A stretch of 9,493 bases of DNA from Cytophagaceae bacterium (GTDB lineage Bacteria > Bacteroidota > Bacteroidia > Cytophagales > Spirosomataceae): NCBI GenBank assembly GCA_947461155.1, contig CANHKE010000023.1, forward strand, positions 1 to 9,493. The letters are read 5' to 3'. This document shows positions 1 to 7,302 of the stretch, piece after piece (position 1 is the first letter of the stretch; every line of letters starts with the position of its first letter). A model generated the notes under the pieces. It did no database searches. It saw nothing but the letters and a program-made list of their open reading frames with translations, and had not been told where the DNA came from. The position numbers and the translations under genes are program-made.

Positions 1-682
1 CCTGATTTCCCTTCACGCCTACCTGTTGTTCAGAATGCAAACGATATTGCACATAGGTCGCTGGAATAAAATCAATCCGATTCTCCAATGCCGCCGAAAT
101 GCCCATCCATGCATCATGCAAGAAGAATCCTGGTAAATTGGTCGGGAAAGGGGAAATTTTATCCAAAAAACGCTTCCGAATTCCCATCGTACAACCCGTC
201 ACACGATTCCCATCCAATAAAATATCTAGGGATTTTCCCGCACGCCACTCTTTTTGTTGCTGCTCCCGAAAACGAAACGTAGACCATAATTTCTTACCGG
301 AAATTTGGCCAAATTCATCCACCAACAAAGCATCCGTAAATACCACTTCTGCATGATCGTGATGATTAAAATACGTAGCAATACGTTCGATTTTCTGATG
401 ATCCCAATAGTCATCTTGATCGGCAGGGAAAATATAATCCCCCGTACAAAGCGATAAAGCCTTTTGGAAATTTTGATACGTACCTAAACGTTCCGGATTG
501 CGGTGAATCACCAAAGGAAGTCGATCAGCAAATTGCTCCAAAATCTCGATCGTCCGGTCCGTCGACCCCTCATCACAGACAATAATCTCGTCTGCACGCA
601 TGGTTTGGTCAACAAAACTACTGAGCTGAGTCCGGAGAAATTTTTCTCCATTTAGGGTACAAAGTGCAATCGATATCTTCAA
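1..682 (-). CDS. Family 2 glycosyltransferase, N-terminal part (runs off the left edge)
   Basis: This is a GT-A fold, family 2 glycosyltransferase that would move a sugar from a nucleotide-sugar to a cell-surface glycan at the cytoplasmic face of the membrane. About 227 codons are present with no stop. Translating the minus strand gives an opening MKISIALCTLNGEKFLRTQL, then a nucleotide-binding stretch CDEGSTDRT near residue 37 (usually DDxSTD), then PADQDDYWD near residue 90 with the DxD-type metal site, and LHDAW near residue 190, a typical acceptor/base region. The DQDD and HDAW motifs resemble rhamnosyltransferase-like members, but the donor sugar cannot be told. The start is TTG at 682-680: an in-frame TAG lies two codons upstream and the first ATG is 28 codons in, after the conserved first strand. 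It begins 10 bases after the polA stop, so co-transcription with polA is likely. The C-terminus is outside the window. Confidence 0.9.
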   Translation of the reverse strand, partial: MKISIALCTLNGEKFLRTQLSSFVDQTMRADEIIVCDEGSTDRTIEILEQFADRLPLVIHRNPERLGTYQNFQKALSLCTGDYIFPADQDDYWDHQKIERIATYFNHHDHAEVVFTDALLVDEFGQISGKKLWSTFRFREQQQKEWRAGKSLDILLDGNRVTGCTMGIRKRFLDKISPFPTNLPGFFLHDAWMGISAALENRIDFIPATYVQYRLHSEQQVGVKGNQ

Positions 683-692
683 AACCTATCTA

Positions 693-3518
693 TTAATGGG
701 CTTCCAACCAATTCATTCCAACGCCAATACCCGTTTCCATGGCCACTCCCAAATCTATGGCCTGACACATAATTTCATTAATCTTCTCACGAAGGTAATT
801 AATTTCATCTACATGTGCATCAAAAACCAATTCATCATGAACCGTCAAAATCATCCGCGATTTCAGATTTTCCCGCTCAATAAACGATTGAATCTGAATC
901 ATGGCTACTTTGATCATATCCGCCGCAGAACCTTGAATAGGCGCATTTATTGCATTTCGTTCCGCAAAACTCCGCTCATTCATGTTTGCGGATAAAATAT
1001 CACGCAAATACCGACGTCGTCCCAACACCGTCTCGACATAACCGAGCTCACGTGCCTTCGTAATCGTTGTATCCATAAACGCTTTCACGTTTGGAAATTC
1101 AACGAAATATTGATCAATAATTTCCTTCGCTTCCGTACGCGAAATCCCCAAAGAACCCGCTAATCCGAAGGCCGATTGTCCATAGATAATCCCAAAATTC
1201 ACCGCCTTGGCCCGTCGGCGCAATTCCGGCGTCACCTCTTCCAAACTCACTTTAAATACTTTTGCTGCCGTCGCTTTGTGCACATCGATTCCTTGGTTAA
1301 AGGCATTCAACATCGCTTCATCCTTCGCAAAAGCAGCCATAATGCGTAATTCAATCTGCGAATAATCGGCCGATAAGATCTGATAATTAGCATCGCGAGG
1401 GATGAAAGCTTTTCGAATTTCACGACCTCTCGGTGTCCGAATCGGTATGTTTTGCAAGTTAGGATCCTTCGAAGACAAACGACCAGTCGCCGTCACCGCT
1501 TGCATAAATGACGTATGAATCCGACCTGTTTTGGGCGAAATCAATAAGGGTAAGGCGTCCACATAGGTCGACTTCAATTTCTGCAATTCGCGAAAATCGA
1601 GAATTAATCGAGCAATCTCATGTTCCGATTCCAATTTGGACAAAACCTCTTCGCCCGTCATATATTGACCCGTTTTGGTCTTTTTCGCTTTCGGATCCAA
1701 CTTTAGTTTTTCAAACAAAATCTCACCCAATTGCTTCGGTGAAGCCACATTGAATTCCTGACCCGCCGCCTCAAAGATTTTTTGCTGGACTTCTTTCGAA
1801 TCCACCTCCAGCGTCTTTGACATTTCATTCAAAAATGCCACATCTAAATTCACACCTTCGCATTCAATCTTGGAAAGAACTCGCGCCAATGGCATTTCCA
1901 CATCGGTTAATAATTCAATTGCCTTGGGATTATGCGCTAATTGCGCATCCAATAAAGGTTTTAATTGCAACGTCACATCGGCATCCTCCGCCGCATATTC
2001 TTTAATATCTTCAAGCGCCACATCGCGCATATTGCCTTGTTTGACTCCTTTTTTGCCGATTAACGTTTCGATGGACAAAGGCTCATAACTCAAATAAGCC
2101 ATCGCCAAAGCATCCATATTGTGCCGCTTTTCGGGTTCGATGAGGTAATGGGCCAACATCGTATCGTAGGTAGAACCTTTGATTTCGATGCCATAATTGG
2201 CCAATACACTCATGTCATATTTGATATTTTGTGCGACCTTTTGAATGGCTTCGTTGGCAAATAGGTCCTTAAATAAGTCCACTAACACCTGCGCTTCGGA
2301 CTGATCGGCTGGGAATGGCACATAAAAGGCCTCTCCTTTTCGGTAGGCAAAGGACATCCCCACTAATTCGGCCTCCACAGCCGTTAAACTTGTCGTTTCC
2401 GTATCGAAACAAAAGGTGGTTTGTCGGCCTAAAAACCCGACCAACGACTTCACGGCTGCTTCGCCTTGGACTAAATGATATTGATGAGCCGTATTGGATA
2501 GGTTTTGGAAGTGAGACACCTGTTCTTCGACCTCTTCTTCGAGCATAAATCCAGCCGGTGTGGCAGCCGGCGCACCGAACATATCCATTTGATTCGCAGC
2601 GACTTTGGGACTCGCTTTTACTTTGGCCGCAACGGGTTCCGGGTCTTCCCCAAGGATTCGCCGGCGCAACGTACGAAATTCCAATTCCTCCAATAAGGGC
2701 TCCAATAATTCCCGATTGGGTTCTGTTTTAATGAGTTTCTCTTCTTCGTATGCAATCGGAACTTCACAAAGGATTGTGGCCAAGTGGCGGGAAAGCATCC
2801 CCTGCTCTTGGAAATTTTCCAAATTTTCGCGCAGCTTACCTTTTAGTTTATCCGTATTTTGAAATAGGTTCTCCATAGAACCGTATTCTTCAATTAATTT
2901 TTGCGCGGTCTTTTCCCCTACACCAGGAACGCCGGGAATATTATCCACTGCATCTCCCATCAATCCAAGCATATCGATGACCTGGTCGACATTTTGAATG
3001 TTCCATTTGGCACAAACTTCTTTCGGCCCAAGGACTTCCACCCCTCTGCCCATAAAGGCAGGTTTGTACATTTTGATGCGCTCCTCGACGAGCTGGCCGT
3101 AATCCTTATCTGGCGTCATCATATAGACTTCGATATCAGGATTCGCGCGCACGGCTTTTTTGGCAATTGTCCCGATGATGTCATCGGCTTCATAACCGTC
3201 CAAAATTAAAATGGGAATATCCAGCGCCTCCACCAACTTCTTCACATAAGGAATCGCGATGGTAATGTCTTCCGGCTGCTTTTCCCGTTGGGCTTTATAG
3301 GGCGTATATTCCACATGCCGAAACGTGGGTGCGGAGGTATCAAAGGCAACGCCCAAATAGTCAGGCTTTTCCTTTTGAATAACTTCCAATATGGTATTCG
3401 TAAAGCCAAAAACGGCACTCGTATTTAAGCCTTTTGATGAAATCCGGGGTGTTTTAGCGAACGCAAAATGGGCCCGATAAATCAGCGCCATCGCATCAAA
3501 AAGGAATAATTTTTTCAT
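693..3518 (-). CDS. polA: DNA polymerase I with 5' nuclease and intact proofreading domain
   Basis: DNA polymerase I fills gaps, removes RNA primers during Okazaki fragment maturation and works in excision repair. The 941 residues hold all three classical domains. The 5'-3' nuclease (about 1-290) shows D8, YEADD at 109-113, TPDKDY at 135-140 and the H3TH stretch GDAVDNIPGVPGVGEKTA at 188-205. The 3'-5' exonuclease (about 345-530) keeps D372 and E374 in FDTETTSL, N431/D435 in NIKYD, and Y508/D512, so proofreading should be active. The family A polymerase (about 540-941) has D718 in motif A (ADYSQIELR), the O helix RRRAKAVNFGIIYG with R767, K771, F775 and Y779, and HDE at 894-896. F775 is the residue position that makes E. 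coli-type enzymes discriminate against dideoxynucleotides. An Ala/Pro-rich linker (about 290-325) contains QMDMF at 310-314, a possible clamp-binding motif. ATG at 3518 gives the usual MKKLFLFDAMALIYR start. The gene is divergent from pdxH. Confidence 0.98.
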   Translation of the reverse strand: MKKLFLFDAMALIYRAHFAFAKTPRISSKGLNTSAVFGFTNTILEVIQKEKPDYLGVAFDTSAPTFRHVEYTPYKAQREKQPEDITIAIPYVKKLVEALDIPILILDGYEADDIIGTIAKKAVRANPDIEVYMMTPDKDYGQLVEERIKMYKPAFMGRGVEVLGPKEVCAKWNIQNVDQVIDMLGLMGDAVDNIPGVPGVGEKTAQKLIEEYGSMENLFQNTDKLKGKLRENLENFQEQGMLSRHLATILCEVPIAYEEEKLIKTEPNRELLEPLLEELEFRTLRRRILGEDPEPVAAKVKASPKVAANQMDMFGAPAATPAGFMLEEEVEEQVSHFQNLSNTAHQYHLVQGEAAVKSLVGFLGRQTTFCFDTETTSLTAVEAELVGMSFAYRKGEAFYVPFPADQSEAQVLVDLFKDLFANEAIQKVAQNIKYDMSVLANYGIEIKGSTYDTMLAHYLIEPEKRHNMDALAMAYLSYEPLSIETLIGKKGVKQGNMRDVALEDIKEYAAEDADVTLQLKPLLDAQLAHNPKAIELLTDVEMPLARVLSKIECEGVNLDVAFLNEMSKTLEVDSKEVQQKIFEAAGQEFNVASPKQLGEILFEKLKLDPKAKKTKTGQYMTGEEVLSKLESEHEIARLILDFRELQKLKSTYVDALPLLISPKTGRIHTSFMQAVTATGRLSSKDPNLQNIPIRTPRGREIRKAFIPRDANYQILSADYSQIELRIMAAFAKDEAMLNAFNQGIDVHKATAAKVFKVSLEEVTPELRRRAKAVNFGIIYGQSAFGLAGSLGISRTEAKEIIDQYFVEFPNVKAFMDTTITKARELGYVETVLGRRRYLRDILSANMNERSFAERNAINAPIQGSAADMIKVAMIQIQSFIERENLKSRMILTVHDELVFDAHVDEINYLREKINEIMCQAIDLGVAMETGIGVGMNWLEAH

Positions 3519-3528
3519 AGAAATTGAC

Positions 3529-3536
3529 TAAATTTG
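3529..3536 (+). promoter_or_regulatory. Candidate -7 box for pdxH
   Basis: The sequence TAAATTTG matches the Bacteroidota housekeeping sigma -7 consensus TAnnTTTG. It lies 47 bases before the pdxH ATG, so the transcript would start near 3541. No good TTTG or TTG -33 element is seen about 19 bases upstream, so the call rests on the -7 box and its position. Confidence 0.45.
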
Positions 3537-3555
3537 AACGAGCAGAAAGCCCGCT

Positions 3556-3563
3556 CAAAGATA
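3556..3563 (-). promoter_or_regulatory. Candidate -7 box for polA
   Basis: On the minus strand this reads TATCTTTG, again TAnnTTTG, 37 bases before the polA ATG; the transcript would start near 3551. It faces the pdxH box at 3529-3536, so the two start points would be only about 10 bases apart with overlapping 5' ends. No convincing -33 element is visible. Confidence 0.42.
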
Positions 3564-3583
3564 AGAAATAAAAATTCTGAATT

Positions 3584-4216
3584 ATGAATTTAGCCGCCCT
3601 TCGTGAGAATTATCAAAAAGGTGAATTATTGGAATCCACGGTACATGCTGATCCCATCGAGCAATTTAAAATTTGGTTTCAAGAAGCCAGTAATGCCAAA
3701 GTTCCCGAGCCTAATGCGATGTTTTTGAGTACGGTGGGGCATGACAACAAGCCGGCGGGTCGGATTGTCTTATTAAAACACGTAGATACGGCATTCTCCT
3801 TTTTCACCAATTACCATTCGCGCAAAGGTGCTGAATTAGCGCATCATGCACATGCATCCCTGACTTTCTTTTGGGGCGAATTAGAGCGCCAAGTACGCAT
3901 TGAGGGAAATGTCCACAAGATGTCGGAGGTACTTTCTACCGAATATTTTCACCAGCGTCCGCGGGAATCGCAATTGGGCGCTTGGGTGTCGGATCAAAGT
4001 GCCCGCGTGGAATCACGCGAATATTTGGAGCAGCGTTATGCCGAATTAGCCAAAGCGTATGCAGGAAAAGAAATCCCCAAACCTGCTCATTGGGGAGGTT
4101 ATGAATTGATTCCCGATTATGTTGAATTCTGGCAAGGAAGACCTTCACGACTACATGACCGAATTGTGTATGAGCAAACGGGACAGGAATGGGAAAGATA
4201 TCGATTAGCGCCATAA
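3584..4216 (+). CDS. pdxH: Pyridoxamine/pyridoxine 5'-phosphate oxidase
   Basis: PdxH is a cytosolic FMN-dependent homodimer that oxidises pyridoxine 5'-phosphate or pyridoxamine 5'-phosphate to pyridoxal 5'-phosphate, using oxygen and releasing peroxide, in vitamin B6 synthesis and salvage. The 210 residues match the usual family length. Visible family signatures are RIVLLK at 60-65 and FFTNYHSRKG at 73-82 (FMN phosphate and ring contacts), ERQVRIEG at 101-108, FHQRPRESQLGAWVSDQS at 122-139, and the C-terminal FWQGRPSRLHDR at 182-193, which holds the Arg and His of the substrate site, ending in the characteristic RLAP. The ATG at 3584 has an A/T-rich leader without a Shine-Dalgarno, as is common in this phylum. 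The TAA stop at 4214-4216 is followed with no gap by a heptamer repeat array. No B6-pathway neighbour is in view, so the position next to DNA polymerase genes looks incidental. Confidence 0.97.
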   Translation: MNLAALRENYQKGELLESTVHADPIEQFKIWFQEASNAKVPEPNAMFLSTVGHDNKPAGRIVLLKHVDTAFSFFTNYHSRKGAELAHHAHASLTFFWGELERQVRIEGNVHKMSEVLSTEYFHQRPRESQLGAWVSDQSARVESREYLEQRYAELAKAYAGKEIPKPAHWGGYELIPDYVEFWQGRPSRLHDRIVYEQTGQEWERYRLAP

Positions 4217-4384
4217 GTTGGACGCTGGACGTTAGACTTTAGACGTTGGACGTTAGACGTTAGACGTTAGACGTTAGACGTTAGACGTCAGAAGTTAGAA
4301 CTAAGAAGTGAGAGGTGAGAGATCTTCTCTCTACTCTCTACTCTCTACTCTCTTCTCTCTTCCTTCTTCTCTCTTCTCTCCTAA
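4217..4384. repeat. Heptamer repeat array that changes strand composition half way
   Basis: The whole gap between the convergent pdxH and dnaE-like genes divides into 7-base units. Starting at the base after the pdxH stop the units read GTTGGAC, GCTGGAC, GTTAGAC, TTTAGAC, GTTGGAC, then GTTAGAC five times in a row (4252-4286), then GTCAGAA, GTTAGAA, CTAAGAA, GTGAGAG twice (to 4321). From 4322 the same 7-base register continues with pyrimidine-rich units: ATCTTCT, CTCTACT three times, CTCTTCT, CTCTTCC, TTCTTCT, CTCTTCT, CTCCTAA. The second half looks like purine-rich units read from the other strand, so the array is a loose inverted arrangement. The last unit overlaps the dnaE-like stop codon (4381-4383). 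It resembles the short tandemly repeated heptamers known from filamentous cyanobacteria in form; kinship with those is not implied. Confidence 0.93.
4311..4339. terminator. Possible hairpin at the turning point of the heptamer array
   Basis: Bases 4311-4322 can pair with 4326-4339 to give about 12 base pairs with a 3-base loop and two single-base bulges (4332 and 4335). It sits between two convergent genes, where a bidirectional terminator would be expected, but there is no U-rich tail. It could equally be a by-product of the repeat's symmetry. Confidence 0.35.
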
Positions 4385-7299
4385 TCCTCTCTCCTCGGAT
4401 CCACCCGCCAACCCAATTTCCGTAATTGCTGCACCCGCAAACTGCGGTGCCCAAATTCCTCCATCACGACCCCCTGCATCCAATACACCCCATTTCCCCG
4501 AAACGAATACTTCTTCAAATCCGCCGGGAAATGTACGGTATCAAAAAACTCACCCCGCACATCCACAAAATAGCCAAAATACATCCGGTCGCCCGCCTTC
4601 GTGCGCGTTGGTTTTAAAGTCACCAAATACCCCAAAATATCCCCCCGATCATACGCAAAATCCGCATTCAACAAGGTCTGCGGCAAGTCGGATACCAAAT
4701 CATACGGCGAACACAACGGAAAACCCAAAATCTCCCACTGATCAAACGCATCCTCCGCCGGATCATGTACCAATTCGGGCAACACGCCCAAATCCGACAC
4801 CTCATCCCCAAATAGCTCCATCGACACCACCGGCGCCACCTTCCCCTGAAAACGCGCATGCGCCTCCCAAAGCAACGGCTTCTTCTCCATCCCCAAGTTC
4901 CGAAAAGCCCCCACCCGAATCAATAATACCGCCTGCTCTAAACCCAACGAAACCCGATGCACAAAATCCTCCCAAGACCGAAACACACCCCCTTGCCTCC
5001 GCGCCTCCAACAAATCATGAATCACCCGCTTCTCCAAACCCTTCACATGCACCCAACCCATCCAAATCACGGACCCCTGAATACACGTCAACATACCGCT
5101 CATATTAATTTCCGGCGCCTCCACCTGTGCCCCGCACCGACGAGCCTCATGCACGTAAAACTCCGTCCGGTAAAATCCCCCAAAATTATTAATCACCGCC
5201 ACCATAAACTCCAGCGGGTAATAGGTCTTCAAATACAAACTTTGGTAACTCTCCACCGCAAACGATGCCGAATGCGCCTTCGAAAACGAATAACCCGAAA
5301 AACTCTCCATCTGACGCCACACCTCCCGCGACACCGCCTCCGTATAGCCCTTCGCCGCACAATTCACAAAAAATGCCTCTCGAATCCGCTCAAATTCCGC
5401 CCGTGAACGATGCTTCCCAGACATCCCCCGACGCAACACGTCCGCCTCCGCCAAACTCAATCCCGCAAAATAATGCGCCACCTTAATCACATCCTCCTGA
5501 TACACCATCACCCCATACGTCTCGCGCATCAGCTCACCCATCAGCGGATGCACCGGCTCATACGAATCTGGCGCATGGTACCGCTCAATATACGCCTTCA
5601 TCATCCCAGACGACGCCACACCCGGTCGGATAATCGACGAAGCTGCAACCAAAGTCAAGTAATCCTGGCATTCCAACTTCTTCAATAACTGCCGCATCGC
5701 CGGCGACTCAATGTAAAAACAGCCCATTGTCTCGTGGCGCATCAGCTGCCCACGAACCTCCTCATCCTGCATAAAATCCTGCACCCGATGCACATCCACA
5801 TCCACCCCACGATTCGCCCGAATGATATCCACCGACTCCTTGATATGCCCCAACCCGCGCTGCGACAAAATATCAAACTTCGCAAAACCAATCTCCTCCG
5901 CCACATACATATCAAACTGACAGATCGGAAAACCCTTTGGCATAGGCTCTAAGGCTGTATACGCAAACAAAGGCTCCTCCGAAATCAAAATACCCCCCGC
6001 ATGAATGCTGAGGTAATTCGGGAAGTCCAACAATAAATTTCCGTACTTCACAATCAACGTTTGTATCTCCGAACTCACCTCCCGCATCGCCGTGGCGGGG
6101 TCCAACCACGCATCAATCTCCGCCTTAGGTAAACCGAAAACCTTCGCTAATTCTCGGTAAATCGATTTGTCACGAAAGGTCACATACGTGGCTAACAGAC
6201 AAACGTGCTTCGCACCATAACGCTTAAAGATATAATCGATGATGTCATTGCGTTCGTCCCACGAAAAATCAATATCAAAATCCGGCGGGCTGGTCCGATG
6301 CGGATTAATAAACCGCTCAAAATACAAGTCCAAGGCCACCGGATCCACATCCGTAATCCCCAAACAATACGCCACAATCGAATTCGCACCCGAACCTCGC
6401 CCCACATGAAAATAACCCCGCGACCGCGCATAGCGAATAATATCCCACGTAATCAGAAAATATGCATCAAAATGTAACTCGTGAATCACCTTCAACTCCT
6501 TCTCTACCCGCGCCTTCGCCTCCCGATCCGAACGTGGATAACGATAGCGTAAACCTTCATACGCCAGCTTCGTCAATAAGGCCAAATCATCCTCCCGACT
6601 CGACCCAAACAAACGTCGGTTCTTCGGTAATTTAAAATCAAAACGAAACGTGCAGTCGGCCATGACCCGCTCCGCCTCGTCCAACAATCCCGGATAATCC
6701 CGACAAACCTCCTGCAGTTCCTCCGGCGTGTACATCCGCTCATCTTCCTGTGCCTGCGCTTTCGGCGAAAGCTTACTCAATAAGACATTTTGGTCGATTG
6801 CGCGCAGCAAGCGGTGCATCGAAAAACCCTGCTTGTTCAAAAAAGTGACCGGTTGGCACCACAGCATCCCACCCAAATCCTTCACATTCCATAAGGACTT
6901 CAAATCCGTCCCACGCACACCCCAGCGTTCATTTTTACCCAGGGTGAGTAAACGCTTGCGCCGACTGTACGGAAAAATCGTCCAGACATCCGCCCATTCC
7001 GGTGGACGCTCCGGCCAATCACCACCAGCCAATAAAATCTGCGAAGCAAAGGCATTTATCTGCGCCAAACCCGCGGGATTGCGGGCCAGGCAGACGTAGC
7101 CTTTGGTGAATTCCATGCCCACAACCGGTTTAATCCCCGCCTCCGTACAAGCTTGCACAAAATCAAAAATTCCAGACGTTCGATGTATATCCGTTAAGGC
7201 CAAAACGTCTATACCGCGCGCTAAAGCCGCTTCCACCAGTTGCTCGGGCGAAAGCGTTCCATAACGCAGGCTATAATACGAGTGACAATTCAGGTACAT
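4381..7299 (-). CDS. DnaE-type (family C) DNA polymerase, probably the error-prone DnaE2-like copy
   Basis: This is a family C replicative-type polymerase alpha subunit, and its setting behind dinB suggests translesion synthesis. At 972 residues it is shorter than typical replicative DnaE (about 1,160 or more) and ends after the OB domain, without the C-terminal tau-binding region; that is also how DnaE2 proteins look. Domains: PHP (about 1-215), palm/fingers (about 220-650) with GRGSGANS at 300-307, catalytic D342 and D344 in PDFDIDF, and D476 in KFD; then GYSFSKAHSASFA at 669-681, helix-hairpin-helix region (about 735-800), a degenerate clamp motif SMELF at 826-830 and an OB fold (about 880-960). 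PHP metal ligands are mostly gone: N4 replaces the first His of HxH, Y13 replaces the Asp of SLLDG and I38 replaces the His of LTDH. The ATG at 7299 starts directly at the PHP domain, 3 bases after the dinB stop, so translational coupling is likely. The formal label dnaE2 is not certain. Confidence 0.93.
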   Translation of the reverse strand: MYLNCHSYYSLRYGTLSPEQLVEAALARGIDVLALTDIHRTSGIFDFVQACTEAGIKPVVGMEFTKGYVCLARNPAGLAQINAFASQILLAGGDWPERPPEWADVWTIFPYSRRKRLLTLGKNERWGVRGTDLKSLWNVKDLGGMLWCQPVTFLNKQGFSMHRLLRAIDQNVLLSKLSPKAQAQEDERMYTPEELQEVCRDYPGLLDEAERVMADCTFRFDFKLPKNRRLFGSSREDDLALLTKLAYEGLRYRYPRSDREAKARVEKELKVIHELHFDAYFLITWDIIRYARSRGYFHVGRGSGANSIVAYCLGITDVDPVALDLYFERFINPHRTSPPDFDIDFSWDERNDIIDYIFKRYGAKHVCLLATYVTFRDKSIYRELAKVFGLPKAEIDAWLDPATAMREVSSEIQTLIVKYGNLLLDFPNYLSIHAGGILISEEPLFAYTALEPMPKGFPICQFDMYVAEEIGFAKFDILSQRGLGHIKESVDIIRANRGVDVDVHRVQDFMQDEEVRGQLMRHETMGCFYIESPAMRQLLKKLECQDYLTLVAASSIIRPGVASSGMMKAYIERYHAPDSYEPVHPLMGELMRETYGVMVYQEDVIKVAHYFAGLSLAEADVLRRGMSGKHRSRAEFERIREAFFVNCAAKGYTEAVSREVWRQMESFSGYSFSKAHSASFAVESYQSLYLKTYYPLEFMVAVINNFGGFYRTEFYVHEARRCGAQVEAPEINMSGMLTCIQGSVIWMGWVHVKGLEKRVIHDLLEARRQGGVFRSWEDFVHRVSLGLEQAVLLIRVGAFRNLGMEKKPLLWEAHARFQGKVAPVVSMELFGDEVSDLGVLPELVHDPAEDAFDQWEILGFPLCSPYDLVSDLPQTLLNADFAYDRGDILGYLVTLKPTRTKAGDRMYFGYFVDVRGEFFDTVHFPADLKKYSFRGNGVYWMQGVVMEEFGHRSLRVQQLRKLGWRVDPRRED

Positions 7300-7302
7300 G
7301 GG

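Noticed and set aside
226..414. A 62-codon minus-strand open frame with an ATG start
   Set aside because: It is a different frame inside the glycosyltransferase, whose motif-rich frame is clearly the coding one.
3540..3556. GAGC...GCTC hairpin in the polA-pdxH gap as a riboswitch or attenuator
   Set aside because: Only 4 base pairs with a 9-base loop; too weak to support a structured RNA.
4217..4384. CRISPR array
   Set aside because: Units are 7 bases and contiguous, with no spacers, and no cas gene is nearby.
4308..5108. A 266-codon open frame on the plus strand opposite the dnaE-like gene
   Set aside because: Its translation is low-complexity Pro/Ser/Asn/Thr-rich, starts inside the heptamer array and lies wholly opposite well-conserved DnaE codons; it is a product of the C-rich strand.
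4957..5406. A 149-codon plus-strand open frame
   Set aside because: His/Pro/Arg/Leu-rich translation with no family resemblance, opposite the conserved part of the DnaE-like gene.
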